DNA of 20,740 nucleotides, taken from positions 1 to 20,740 of the IMG/VR virus record IMGVR_UViG_3300045999_004609. The stretch is one strand, 5' to 3'. The notes beneath the pieces are model-generated. The model saw only the letters and a program-made list of their open reading frames with translations. It did no database searches and was not told the DNA's origin. The DNA comes from a virus. Positions 1 through 6,571 of this stretch are shown here, piece after piece. How positions within the stretch are numbered: the stretch's first letter is position 1; each line of letters starts with the position of its first letter. The position numbers and the translations under genes were made by a program.

Positions 1-1
1 A

Positions 2-112
2 GGCGCGCCGAGCAAGGACGACCTCTACCAGATGGTGGCCGACCCCCGCTACAAAACTGACGCAGCCTATCGCCAGAAGGTCGAGAAGCTGTTTAGCGCG
101 ACGATTCGCTGA
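2..112 (+). CDS. Capsid scaffolding/assembly protein, C-terminal end (partial)
   Basis: Only the last 36 codons are inside the window. They end in TGA at 110-112, and the reading frame is open to the left edge. The visible segment contains MVADPRYKTDAAYRQKVE, a helical, charged tail. This kind of ending (D-P-R-Y-K-T-D followed by an amphipathic helix) is known from phage scaffolding proteins of podovirus type, where the C-terminal helix binds the capsid subunit. The position directly before the major capsid gene agrees with that role. The scaffold would direct prohead assembly and then leave or be lost. The assignment rests on a short tail plus gene order, so a different head-assembly protein cannot be excluded. 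Confidence 0.7.
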   Translation, partial: GAPSKDDLYQMVADPRYKTDAAYRQKVEKLFSATIR

Positions 113-142
113 GTTTTCTCCAGGGTTGGGAAGCCGACCTTT

Positions 143-168
143 GCCCCACTTCGGTGGGGCATTTTTTT
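143..168 (+). terminator. Intrinsic terminator after the scaffold gene
   Basis: A perfect 7-bp stem, gccccac (143-149) with gtggggc (154-160), closes on a TTCG tetraloop and is followed by seven T residues at 162-168. The C(UUCG)G loop is exceptionally stable, and this is the textbook architecture of a Rho-independent terminator. It lies 31 bp after the scaffold stop codon and before the promoter-like sequence, so it should separate scaffold transcription from capsid transcription. Confidence 0.93.
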
Positions 169-185
169 GTCCAAACGCCACCCTG

Positions 186-213
186 TTGCGTTTTGTACAA
201 ACTCCCCTACAAT
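186..213 (+). promoter_or_regulatory. Probable sigma70-type promoter for the capsid gene
   Basis: TTGCGT at 186-191 and TACAAT at 208-213 are separated by 16 bp. The -10 element matches the consensus at five of six positions and the -35 at its first three bases. It lies between a strong terminator and the capsid gene, leaving a leader of about 135 nt with no ORF of note, so a new transcript here makes sense. It is called from the sequence pattern only. A phage-encoded polymerase promoter in the same leader is not excluded. Confidence 0.5.
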
Positions 214-356
214 CTGGATAAGGCATATCGGGCAACCGACCCTGACCGCAGTGGATGCTGACGAGTGGCTGACGTAAACAGCAAGCTAACGGCCCAGGCT
301 TCTGGCTCACCGCAGCGACAAACCTGTTTTTTCAATCAACCGAATGAGGTAATCAA

Positions 357-1202
357 ATGAGCGTTTCTCTCTCCAACGCCTTTGTGACGCTCTTCGACGC
401 TGAAGTCAAACAGGCTTACCAGGGCAAAGCCCAACTGGTAGGCGCTGTGCGTGCGCGTCGAGGTGTCGAAGGTGCAACCGTCAAATTCCCCAAAGTGGGC
501 CGTGGCGTTGCCACTCCTCGCATCGCTCAAACCGATGTGACTCCCCTGAACGTGGGCTTCAACAGCGTCACGTTGAACTTGTCCGACTGGAACGCCGCTG
601 AGTACAGCGACATCTTCAGCCAGGCCAAGGTCAACTTCGACGAGCGCCAAGAATTGGTGCAAGTGGTTGCCGCCGCGATGGGTCGCCGTCAAGACCAGCT
701 GATCTTGGACGCGCTCGCCGCTTCCAGCACCAGCCTGACCGTTGCCAACAGCATCGGCGGTGCAACGACCAACCTGAACGTGGCCAAGCTGCGTGAAGCC
801 AAGCGTTTGCTGGACAAGAACAACGTGCCATTTGATGGCCGTCACATCATCGTTCACGCCAACGGCATCTCCTCGCTGCTGTCCGAGACCGCTGTGACCT
901 CTTCCGACTTCAACACCGTCAAGGCGTTGGTGCAGGGCGAGATCAACACGTTCCTGGGCTTCCAGTTCCATGTCTTGGGCGATCGCTCCGAAGGTGGCCT
1001 GGCCATCGACGGTTCCTTGGACCGCACCTGCTTCGCCTTCCACTCTGCCGCCATCGGCTACGGTGAAGGCATCGGCATGCGCACCGAGATCAACTACATC
1101 CCCGAGAAGACCAGCTGGCTGGTCAACGAAGTCTTCAGCGCTGGCGCCATCGCCATCGACGCCGAAGGTATCGTTTCGATCACCTGCCGCGAAACCGCTT
1201 AA
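357..1202 (+). CDS. Major capsid protein (HK97-fold type, podovirus)
   Basis: This 281-residue protein would form the icosahedral shell. Near the N-terminus it has an extended arm (LSNAFVTLFDAEVKQAYQ), then a beta-rich stretch with GATVKFPKVGRG and TPLNVGFNSVTLNL. A helical spine-like segment follows (DERQELVQVVAAAMGRRQDQ, about residues 96-115), and the C-terminal part is a beta-domain ending in AIDAEGIVSITCRET. This order of arm, strands, long helix and beta domain is typical of phage capsid subunits of this size. GAGGT at 346-350, six bases before the ATG, supports the start. The gene sits between the scaffold and adaptor genes and has its own upstream terminator and promoter, as expected for the most abundant virion protein. 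Codon use is strongly C-ending. Family placement is by pattern and gene order. Confidence 0.85.
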   Translation: MSVSLSNAFVTLFDAEVKQAYQGKAQLVGAVRARRGVEGATVKFPKVGRGVATPRIAQTDVTPLNVGFNSVTLNLSDWNAAEYSDIFSQAKVNFDERQELVQVVAAAMGRRQDQLILDALAASSTSLTVANSIGGATTNLNVAKLREAKRLLDKNNVPFDGRHIIVHANGISSLLSETAVTSSDFNTVKALVQGEINTFLGFQFHVLGDRSEGGLAIDGSLDRTCFAFHSAAIGYGEGIGMRTEINYIPEKTSWLVNEVFSAGAIAIDAEGIVSITCRETA

Positions 1203-1213
1203 GGAGAACCAAC

Positions 1214-1492
1214 ATGGCATTTTCTAGCACTGGCTTTTCCACCATCGGCGCATCCAAAGCGGGCAATGCCCCTTCGATGTACACCTACAGCACAGCTGAC
1301 GCCATCGGCGATGTGAATACCGCAGGGTATTTCAACTCCGTGGCTGCTTTGCTCAAGGTCGGCGACATCATCTTCTGCTACACATCGACTGGCGGCACTC
1401 CTGCCATGTCCATCGTGTATGTGAACGCCAACAGCGGCACCGTTGTTGACGTTACAGATGGTCTGACTGTGACTGCAACCGACTCCGATTAA
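1214..1492 (+). CDS. Small capsid-associated protein, possible head decoration protein
   Basis: This 92-residue, Ser/Thr/Gly/Ala-rich, acidic protein has no membrane segment. It contains a recurring pattern of phage structural proteins found just after the capsid gene: SKAGNAPSMYTYSTADAIGD, then a small domain with AGYFNSVAALLKVGDIIFCY, and a beta-rich C-terminus. AAGGAG at 1201-1206, which overlaps the capsid stop codon, gives a strong ribosome site seven bases before the ATG, so it is made from the same message as the capsid. Its position and size suggest a decoration or head-fibre protein stabilising the shell. The function is inferred, and a purely structural protein of another kind is possible. 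Confidence 0.65.
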   Translation: MAFSSTGFSTIGASKAGNAPSMYTYSTADAIGDVNTAGYFNSVAALLKVGDIIFCYTSTGGTPAMSIVYVNANSGTVVDVTDGLTVTATDSD

Positions 1493-1509
1493 TCGGCAGT
1501 CAACAGGCT

Positions 1510-1543
1510 GGGCCAGCTTCTGGGGATTCTCGGAGGCTGGCCC
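1510..1543 (+). terminator. Strong hairpin between decoration and adaptor genes (attenuator-like)
   Basis: Arms gggccagc (1510-1517) and gctggccc (1536-1543) pair perfectly, and the stem can be extended inward with a T-G, a T-A and a C-G pair. It is followed only by TTCTC rather than a true T-tract, so it is probably a partial terminator or an mRNA-stabilising 3' end. Either role would give much more capsid/decoration mRNA than downstream tail mRNA. Confidence 0.55.
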
Positions 1544-1564
1544 TTCTCACATTGAGAGGTTCAA

Positions 1565-2179
1565 ATGGCTGCTGGTGATACTGGAATTTCAATCTGCTCT
1601 GATGCGCTCATCATGCTGGGCGCAAAGGCCATCTCATCGTTCAACGATGGCACAGACGAGTCCAGCACCTGCGACCGTCTGTACCCCGACATCCGTGATG
1701 CCCTGCTGGTTCAGTACCCCTGGAGCTTCACGCTCAAAAAGGTCAAGCTGGCCCGCTTGGTGACTATCCCAGGCTCTGTGTGGCGGTATGAGTACCAGCT
1801 GCCTGGTGACCGTCTTGGCAACCCCCGCGCTGTGTACAACCGCGCCAACCCCGGCTCGCCAGTCCAGAAGGATTGGGAGATCCAGGGCGACAAGCTGCTG
1901 ACCAACCTGGACGAAGTCTTCATCGACTACCAGTACCAGACGCCCGAGTTCGCCATGCCGCAGTACTTCGTGCAGCTGCTCAAATATCACATGTCATGGC
2001 ACCTGGCCATGCCCATCACCGAACAGATGGACAAGGCCCAATACTGGCAAGGCATCGCTGTCGGTGGCGGCAACGAGAACGGTCGCGGCGGCTACTTCCG
2101 CACAGCGGCCAACATCGACGGCCAAGGCCAGCCGACCCGTGTCATCGAGGACTACAGCCTGATTGCTGTGAGGAACTGA
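1565..2179 (+). CDS. Tail adaptor protein (T7 gp11/tail tubular protein A-like)
   Basis: This 204-residue protein is close in size to T7 gp11 (196). It opens with a helical segment (GISICSDALIMLGAKAISSF), followed by DRLYPDIRDALLVQYPWSF. The pattern of an N-terminal helix, then LYP-RD-LL--YPW-F, then a beta-rich middle with a WRYEYQLP segment is typical of the podovirus adaptor. The adaptor ring joins the portal to the nozzle. GAGG at 1556-1559 precedes the ATG by five bases. It is directly followed by the nozzle gene, as in T7-like phages, which strongly supports the call. Confidence 0.85.
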   Translation: MAAGDTGISICSDALIMLGAKAISSFNDGTDESSTCDRLYPDIRDALLVQYPWSFTLKKVKLARLVTIPGSVWRYEYQLPGDRLGNPRAVYNRANPGSPVQKDWEIQGDKLLTNLDEVFIDYQYQTPEFAMPQYFVQLLKYHMSWHLAMPITEQMDKAQYWQGIAVGGGNENGRGGYFRTAANIDGQGQPTRVIEDYSLIAVRN

Positions 2180-2181
2180 CG

Positions 2182-4173
2182 ATGGCGCGATTCACCAGCA
2201 TCATGACCAACTTCAGCACGGGCGAACTCGACCCGCTGCTGCGTTCGCGTGTTGACCTCGACCAGTACAACAACGCACTGGCCAAGGCGACCAACGTCCT
2301 GATCCAGCCCCAGGGTGGCCTGCGCCGCCGCCCAGGCACCAAGCACATCCTCGAGCTGCCCAACAGCAGCACCCCAAGCGCGGGCAACGGCGTGCGCCTG
2401 GTGGCCTTCCAGTTCTCTGTGACCGACAGCTACATGCTGTGCTTCACGCATCAGCGCATGTACGTCATCAAGAACGGCGCTGTGGTGGCCAACATTAACG
2501 GCTCCGGCAACAACTATCTGGCCATCTCCAGCCTGACCAGCGACATGGTGGACGACATGTGCTGGACGCAGTCGGCTGACACGCTGATCGTGGTGCATCC
2601 AGACCTGCAGCCGCTGCGCATCACACGCACCACAGACTCGGCCTGGACCGCCACCACGGTGACGTTTGACAGCGTTCCGCAATACGCCTTCACGCTGTCA
2701 ATCACCACACCCACGGTTGGCCACTTAACGCCCAGCGCTGTGTCTGGAAATGTGACGTTGACATCGCAAAACTCACTTTTCAATTCGACTTATGTCGGGC
2801 AGTACATCAACGCATCTCCGCAGGGCCGAGCCAAGATCGTCGCTGTGGACTCTGCAACAACTGTGCGAGCAATCACAGAGTACCCATTTTTCAACACCAG
2901 CAACATCCCACAGGGAAGCTGGGAGGTTGAGTCTGGCTACGAGAACGCCTGGTCCAGCACCAAAGGCTGGCCGCGCAGTGTGACCTTCCACGAAGGCCGT
3001 CTGTACTTCGGCGGCTCTAAGTCGCGCCCGTCCACCATCTGGGGCAGCAAGATCGGGCTGTTCTTCGACTTCGTGCCCAGCGAGTCGCTTGACGATGACG
3101 CTGTCGAGGCAACGCTGGACACCAACGACCTGAACATCATCACAGACATCATCAGTGCCCGCGACTTCCAGGTGTTCACCACGGGTGGCGAGTTCTTCGT
3201 GCCCCAAGCTGGCACCGACCCGATCACGCCCCTGACATTCACCTTCAAGAACGTGAGCCGCAACGGCATCAAGCCGGGCACTCGCGTGCAGTCTGTCGAG
3301 TCTGGCTCGGTCTACATCCAGCGCCAGGGCAAGTCGCTCAACGAGTTCGTCTTCACCGACACTCAGGCCACCTACATCACGCAGCGCATCTCGCTGCTGT
3401 CTGGTCACCTGATGAAGAACCCGCAGCGCGTGGCTCTGCGCAGGGCGTCCAACACAGAGGAAGCTGACCTGCTGCTGATGACCAACACCGATGACGGAAC
3501 CATGGCCGTCTTCAGCATGATGCGTGCGCAGAGCATCACCAGCCCTTCCGAGTTCACCACCGATGGCCAGTTCATCGACGTTGGCGTGGATGTCAACAGC
3601 ATCTATGCGGTGACCAAGCGCACATTCAACGGCACGATCCGCTACTTCGTGGAGCTGTTTGGCTTCGACTATTTCACCGACTGCGCGTTCGTTGGCGGGT
3701 CTGCTGGTGGCGTTGGCTCTGGCCTGCCGCACATCGGCAAGTCGCTAAACGTCATCTGTGACGGCGTGCCACAGTCCAATGAGACTGTGAGCGCTGGCGG
3801 CGCGGTGACCTTTGACCGCGAGGCTGTGACCAGCTACGAGGTGGGCCTGCCCATCAACGTGTTCATCAAGACGATGCCGGTGGAACTCAAGCTGCAGACC
3901 GGTTCGCGTCTGAGCCTGAAGAAGCGGATTGTGGAGATCAACGCTGTGGTCAACGAGACACAGCACATGCTGATCAACAACCAGCCCGTGGCGTTCAGGC
4001 TATTTGACAACCCGATGCTTGACCTGCCAGAGCCTGAGTTCACAGGCATCAAGCGCGTCAACGGCGTGCTGGGTTACAGCCGCGAACAGGCCATCGAGGT
4101 GAGCCAAAATTTGCCTCTTAAAATGAACCTGCTCGGTCTTGATTACCGGGTGGCAGTTCACTCTGGGACTTAA
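2182..4173 (+). CDS. Tail nozzle protein (T7 gp12/tail tubular protein B-like)
   Basis: The protein has 663 residues, counted from the ATG at 2182. The open frame runs further upstream, but there it only overlaps the adaptor gene, and GAGGA at 2170-2174 sits seven bases before this ATG. The N-terminus, with TNFSTGELDPLLRSRVDLDQ and then a PQGGLRRRPGTK motif, is a hallmark of this family. The remainder is long, beta-rich and low in cysteine, consistent with the propeller-like nozzle at the end of the short tail. It is shorter than T7 gp12 (794 residues). The adaptor ends two bases before this gene starts, so the two are co-translated. No enzymatic motif is visible. Confidence 0.88.
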   Translation: MARFTSIMTNFSTGELDPLLRSRVDLDQYNNALAKATNVLIQPQGGLRRRPGTKHILELPNSSTPSAGNGVRLVAFQFSVTDSYMLCFTHQRMYVIKNGAVVANINGSGNNYLAISSLTSDMVDDMCWTQSADTLIVVHPDLQPLRITRTTDSAWTATTVTFDSVPQYAFTLSITTPTVGHLTPSAVSGNVTLTSQNSLFNSTYVGQYINASPQGRAKIVAVDSATTVRAITEYPFFNTSNIPQGSWEVESGYENAWSSTKGWPRSVTFHEGRLYFGGSKSRPSTIWGSKIGLFFDFVPSESLDDDAVEATLDTNDLNIITDIISARDFQVFTTGGEFFVPQAGTDPITPLTFTFKNVSRNGIKPGTRVQSVESGSVYIQRQGKSLNEFVFTDTQATYITQRISLLSGHLMKNPQRVALRRASNTEEADLLLMTNTDDGTMAVFSMMRAQSITSPSEFTTDGQFIDVGVDVNSIYAVTKRTFNGTIRYFVELFGFDYFTDCAFVGGSAGGVGSGLPHIGKSLNVICDGVPQSNETVSAGGAVTFDREAVTSYEVGLPINVFIKTMPVELKLQTGSRLSLKKRIVEINAVVNETQHMLINNQPVAFRLFDNPMLDLPEPEFTGIKRVNGVLGYSREQAIEVSQNLPLKMNLLGLDYRVAVHSGT

Positions 4174-4175
4174 TC

Positions 4176-4814
4176 ATGGCAACAGCGCCAGCATCAACAC
4201 CACCAGCTTCTTCGGGTGCGGCAGCCGCTGGGTACGCCACGGCTGGCGCAGCGATCCTGGGCGCATACGCATCTGGTCAGCTCGGACAGGCGGCTGCGAT
4301 CAACCAGCAAACTGGTTCGCTCCTGCAGGCCCGCAACAACCTGGCCATCTCCGAGGTCCGTGCCGACTACTCCGAGCAGTACGCCGCCATCCAAGCCGGT
4401 CGCACGCTCAAACGCGCCGAGATCGAGGCCACCAACTACAAGATCGCAGGCAATCAGCTGCTGCGCAACCTGCGCTCGACCAATGCGTCTGCGCGTGCGC
4501 GTGCAGCGGCCAATGGCGTGCAGCTGGGGTCTGGCTCAATTGAGGCCCTGCAGCGCGAGAACACAGCAGCAGCCATGAGCGATGTGCAGATGGCCGACTT
4601 CAATGCGCTGTCTGCTCGAGTCTTTGGCTTTGAGGACGCAAGCGCCATGCTGGAGTCCAGCCAGATCCAAAACATCATGGACATGTACGCAGCAAAATCC
4701 GGGGCGCAACAGATGGAGCTGGCAGGCTCTGCCGCTGTCAGAAACGCTGGCTTGCTGTCCAACGCAAAACTCTCTGACGCTGCGATCACAGCACTCCGAA
4801 CCGTGAAAAGATAA
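4176..4814 (+). CDS. Small internal virion (ejection) protein, T7 gp14-like position
   Basis: This 212-residue protein has an Ala/Gly-rich hydrophobic segment near the N-terminus (about residues 14-40, including AAGYATAGAAILGAYASG). The rest is an almost entirely helical, Ala/Arg/Gln-rich body with coiled-coil character. In T7-like phages the protein after the nozzle is a small ejection protein of about this size that inserts in the host envelope to start the DNA translocation channel. The hydrophobic stretch plus helical body fits that. It begins two bases after the nozzle stop codon. The ribosome site is weak (GGGA in the preceding codons), so translation may be coupled. Sequence identity with gp14 is not evident, and the call rests on order, size and composition. 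Confidence 0.65.
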   Translation: MATAPASTPPASSGAAAAGYATAGAAILGAYASGQLGQAAAINQQTGSLLQARNNLAISEVRADYSEQYAAIQAGRTLKRAEIEATNYKIAGNQLLRNLRSTNASARARAAANGVQLGSGSIEALQRENTAAAMSDVQMADFNALSARVFGFEDASAMLESSQIQNIMDMYAAKSGAQQMELAGSAAVRNAGLLSNAKLSDAAITALRTVKR

Positions 4815-4823
4815 GGCAAGACC

Positions 4824-6569
4824 ATGGCAACACAGCGAATCGAATCGGGTCGAGTGCAGATGCGTGGCGTGGGCGGTGTTCCGATGCAGCAGGTCACGCC
4901 GCGCCAGGTTGACTTCATGCAGGCGAGCAACGTCCAGGCGCAGGGTGCAAACCAGCTGGCGCAGATGGTCGACCGCATGAGCCAGAGCGCCTTCACCATG
5001 TCTGGCCAACTCTTCCAGCAGGCCGCTGTCGAGGACGTGGCCAGCAACCCGCTGACCCTTGAGCAGCTCGAGATGGCCAAGAACGGCGACATGAGCCAGC
5101 TCGGTGTGGGCGGTAGCCCGCTCAACATCTATGACGCCGCCGTGCGCAAGGCCCGCAGCTTTGAGCTGGCCAGCGCGTTCGACACCGAGGCCAAGGCTGA
5201 AGTGGTCAAGATCCTGTCGGATGTTGAGAACGGCACGGCGACCAGCAAGTCTGCAGCAGACAAACTGAACACCATGACCCGAGGCTTCAGCCAGTCGCTG
5301 GCCCAGGTCGATCCTGACGCCGCTCTGAAGTTCAAGGCGTCCATGGGAGTCTACGCCAACACGGTGATGGCCGAGGCCTACAAGACCGAGCAGAAGCGCA
5401 CCAAGGAAAAGCAGGGCCTGCTGCTCGAGAGCAACTTTGCCAACAGCATCAGGCTGGTGGAGCCTGCCTTGGCGCAGGGCTTCTACGTTGACGCAGACGG
5501 CAAAGAGCAGCCCATCGAGCCGATGCTCGAGGTGTACCGCAAGAACGTGTCGGACACTGCCTTTGCAGCCGGTGGCCTGCAGATGGCCAACCAGTACCTG
5601 GTCAAGTTCGACAAGGCCGTGGCTGACGCGAAGATCAACGCCGCCACCAAAGTGGCCCTGGGCGACGACTACATGGCCGACCCCGTGATGGGCCTGCAGC
5701 GCCTCATGAAGGGCGACTTGGGCCGCATGTCTGGCGTGTTCATGACGATGCCCCAGGACGACAAGGGCAAGGTCATCGCCAACTACATGGTGGCCATCAA
5801 CCAGCGCGACTCAGCTGAGAAGGCTGTGCTGGAAGACCAGAAGCAAGCAGCCATCAAGGAGTTCGTGCCGCTGTTCAACCAGGCGGTGGCCCTGCCTGAC
5901 AGCAGCCCCAAGCGCAAACAGCTGGTGCTGCAGCTCACAGCCATCTCAAACAGCAACCCGAGCGCTGTGCCTCTGTCGGTGATGAGCAGCTTGCTGACTC
6001 CTGACAAAGAGGGTGCGGGTGACGCCATGGTCGAGTTCAACATCATGGCCGGGATTTACAACGGCACGGTGACCGACCCCAGCCAGATCTATGCGCGGGT
6101 GGGCAAGGGCCTGACCGGCAAGCAGGCGGTGTCTCTGCTGGGCAAGCTGGTGAGCGAAGACCGCCGCGACCAGGGCGACCTTGATCGCGGCATCTCGCAG
6201 CTGGCAGGCATCCCTGTGGTGCCCGGCCAGGTGGTGGTCATCGACCCCAAGGGCCAGGAGTTCCAGCGCCGCCAGCGGCTGTCGGCAGACGCCGAGCAGA
6301 TCCGTGGTGAGGCCGCTGCGCAAGGCAAGATCCTGTCGCCCCGCCAAGTGCTGCAGGAGCTGACCAAGCAGATCGAGGCCAAGCGCAACAGCGAAGGCGC
6401 GAAGCAAGCCCGCGCCTCGCTCGAAAGAATGGCGACAAAGGAATGGATCAACGGCCCGATCACCCGTGACAGCCTGCCCGCCCTCGAGCGTAAGGCAGGC
6501 AATGACAAGGCGAAACTGCGGGATGTTGACCAAGCTCGCAAGTTGTTGCACACAGCAGAAGGGAACTGA
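4824..6569 (+). CDS. Internal virion (ejection) protein, T7 gp15-like position
   Basis: This 581-residue protein has no signal peptide or membrane segment. It is soluble and nearly all helical, with charged heptad-like stretches (for example around AEAYKTEQKRTKEKQG and near the C-terminus) and a Gln/Met-rich N-terminus. Such proteins form the tube segment ejected between cell envelope and capsid in T7-like virions. T7 gp15 has 747 residues, so this one is shorter. It lies between the small ejection protein and two further large virion proteins, all closely spaced. AAGG at the end of the upstream gene gives a moderate ribosome site. No catalytic motif is recognised. The exact role within the ejection complex is inferred from position. 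Confidence 0.65.
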   Translation: MATQRIESGRVQMRGVGGVPMQQVTPRQVDFMQASNVQAQGANQLAQMVDRMSQSAFTMSGQLFQQAAVEDVASNPLTLEQLEMAKNGDMSQLGVGGSPLNIYDAAVRKARSFELASAFDTEAKAEVVKILSDVENGTATSKSAADKLNTMTRGFSQSLAQVDPDAALKFKASMGVYANTVMAEAYKTEQKRTKEKQGLLLESNFANSIRLVEPALAQGFYVDADGKEQPIEPMLEVYRKNVSDTAFAAGGLQMANQYLVKFDKAVADAKINAATKVALGDDYMADPVMGLQRLMKGDLGRMSGVFMTMPQDDKGKVIANYMVAINQRDSAEKAVLEDQKQAAIKEFVPLFNQAVALPDSSPKRKQLVLQLTAISNSNPSAVPLSVMSSLLTPDKEGAGDAMVEFNIMAGIYNGTVTDPSQIYARVGKGLTGKQAVSLLGKLVSEDRRDQGDLDRGISQLAGIPVVPGQVVVIDPKGQEFQRRQRLSADAEQIRGEAAAQGKILSPRQVLQELTKQIEAKRNSEGAKQARASLERMATKEWINGPITRDSLPALERKAGNDKAKLRDVDQARKLLHTAEGN

Positions 6570-6571
6570 GC

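Noticed and set aside
336-1220. Long - strand open frame of 294 codons opposite the capsid gene
   Set aside because: It mirrors the capsid gene, whose C-ending codons suppress stop codons on the other strand. It has no ribosome site and no recognisable protein pattern.
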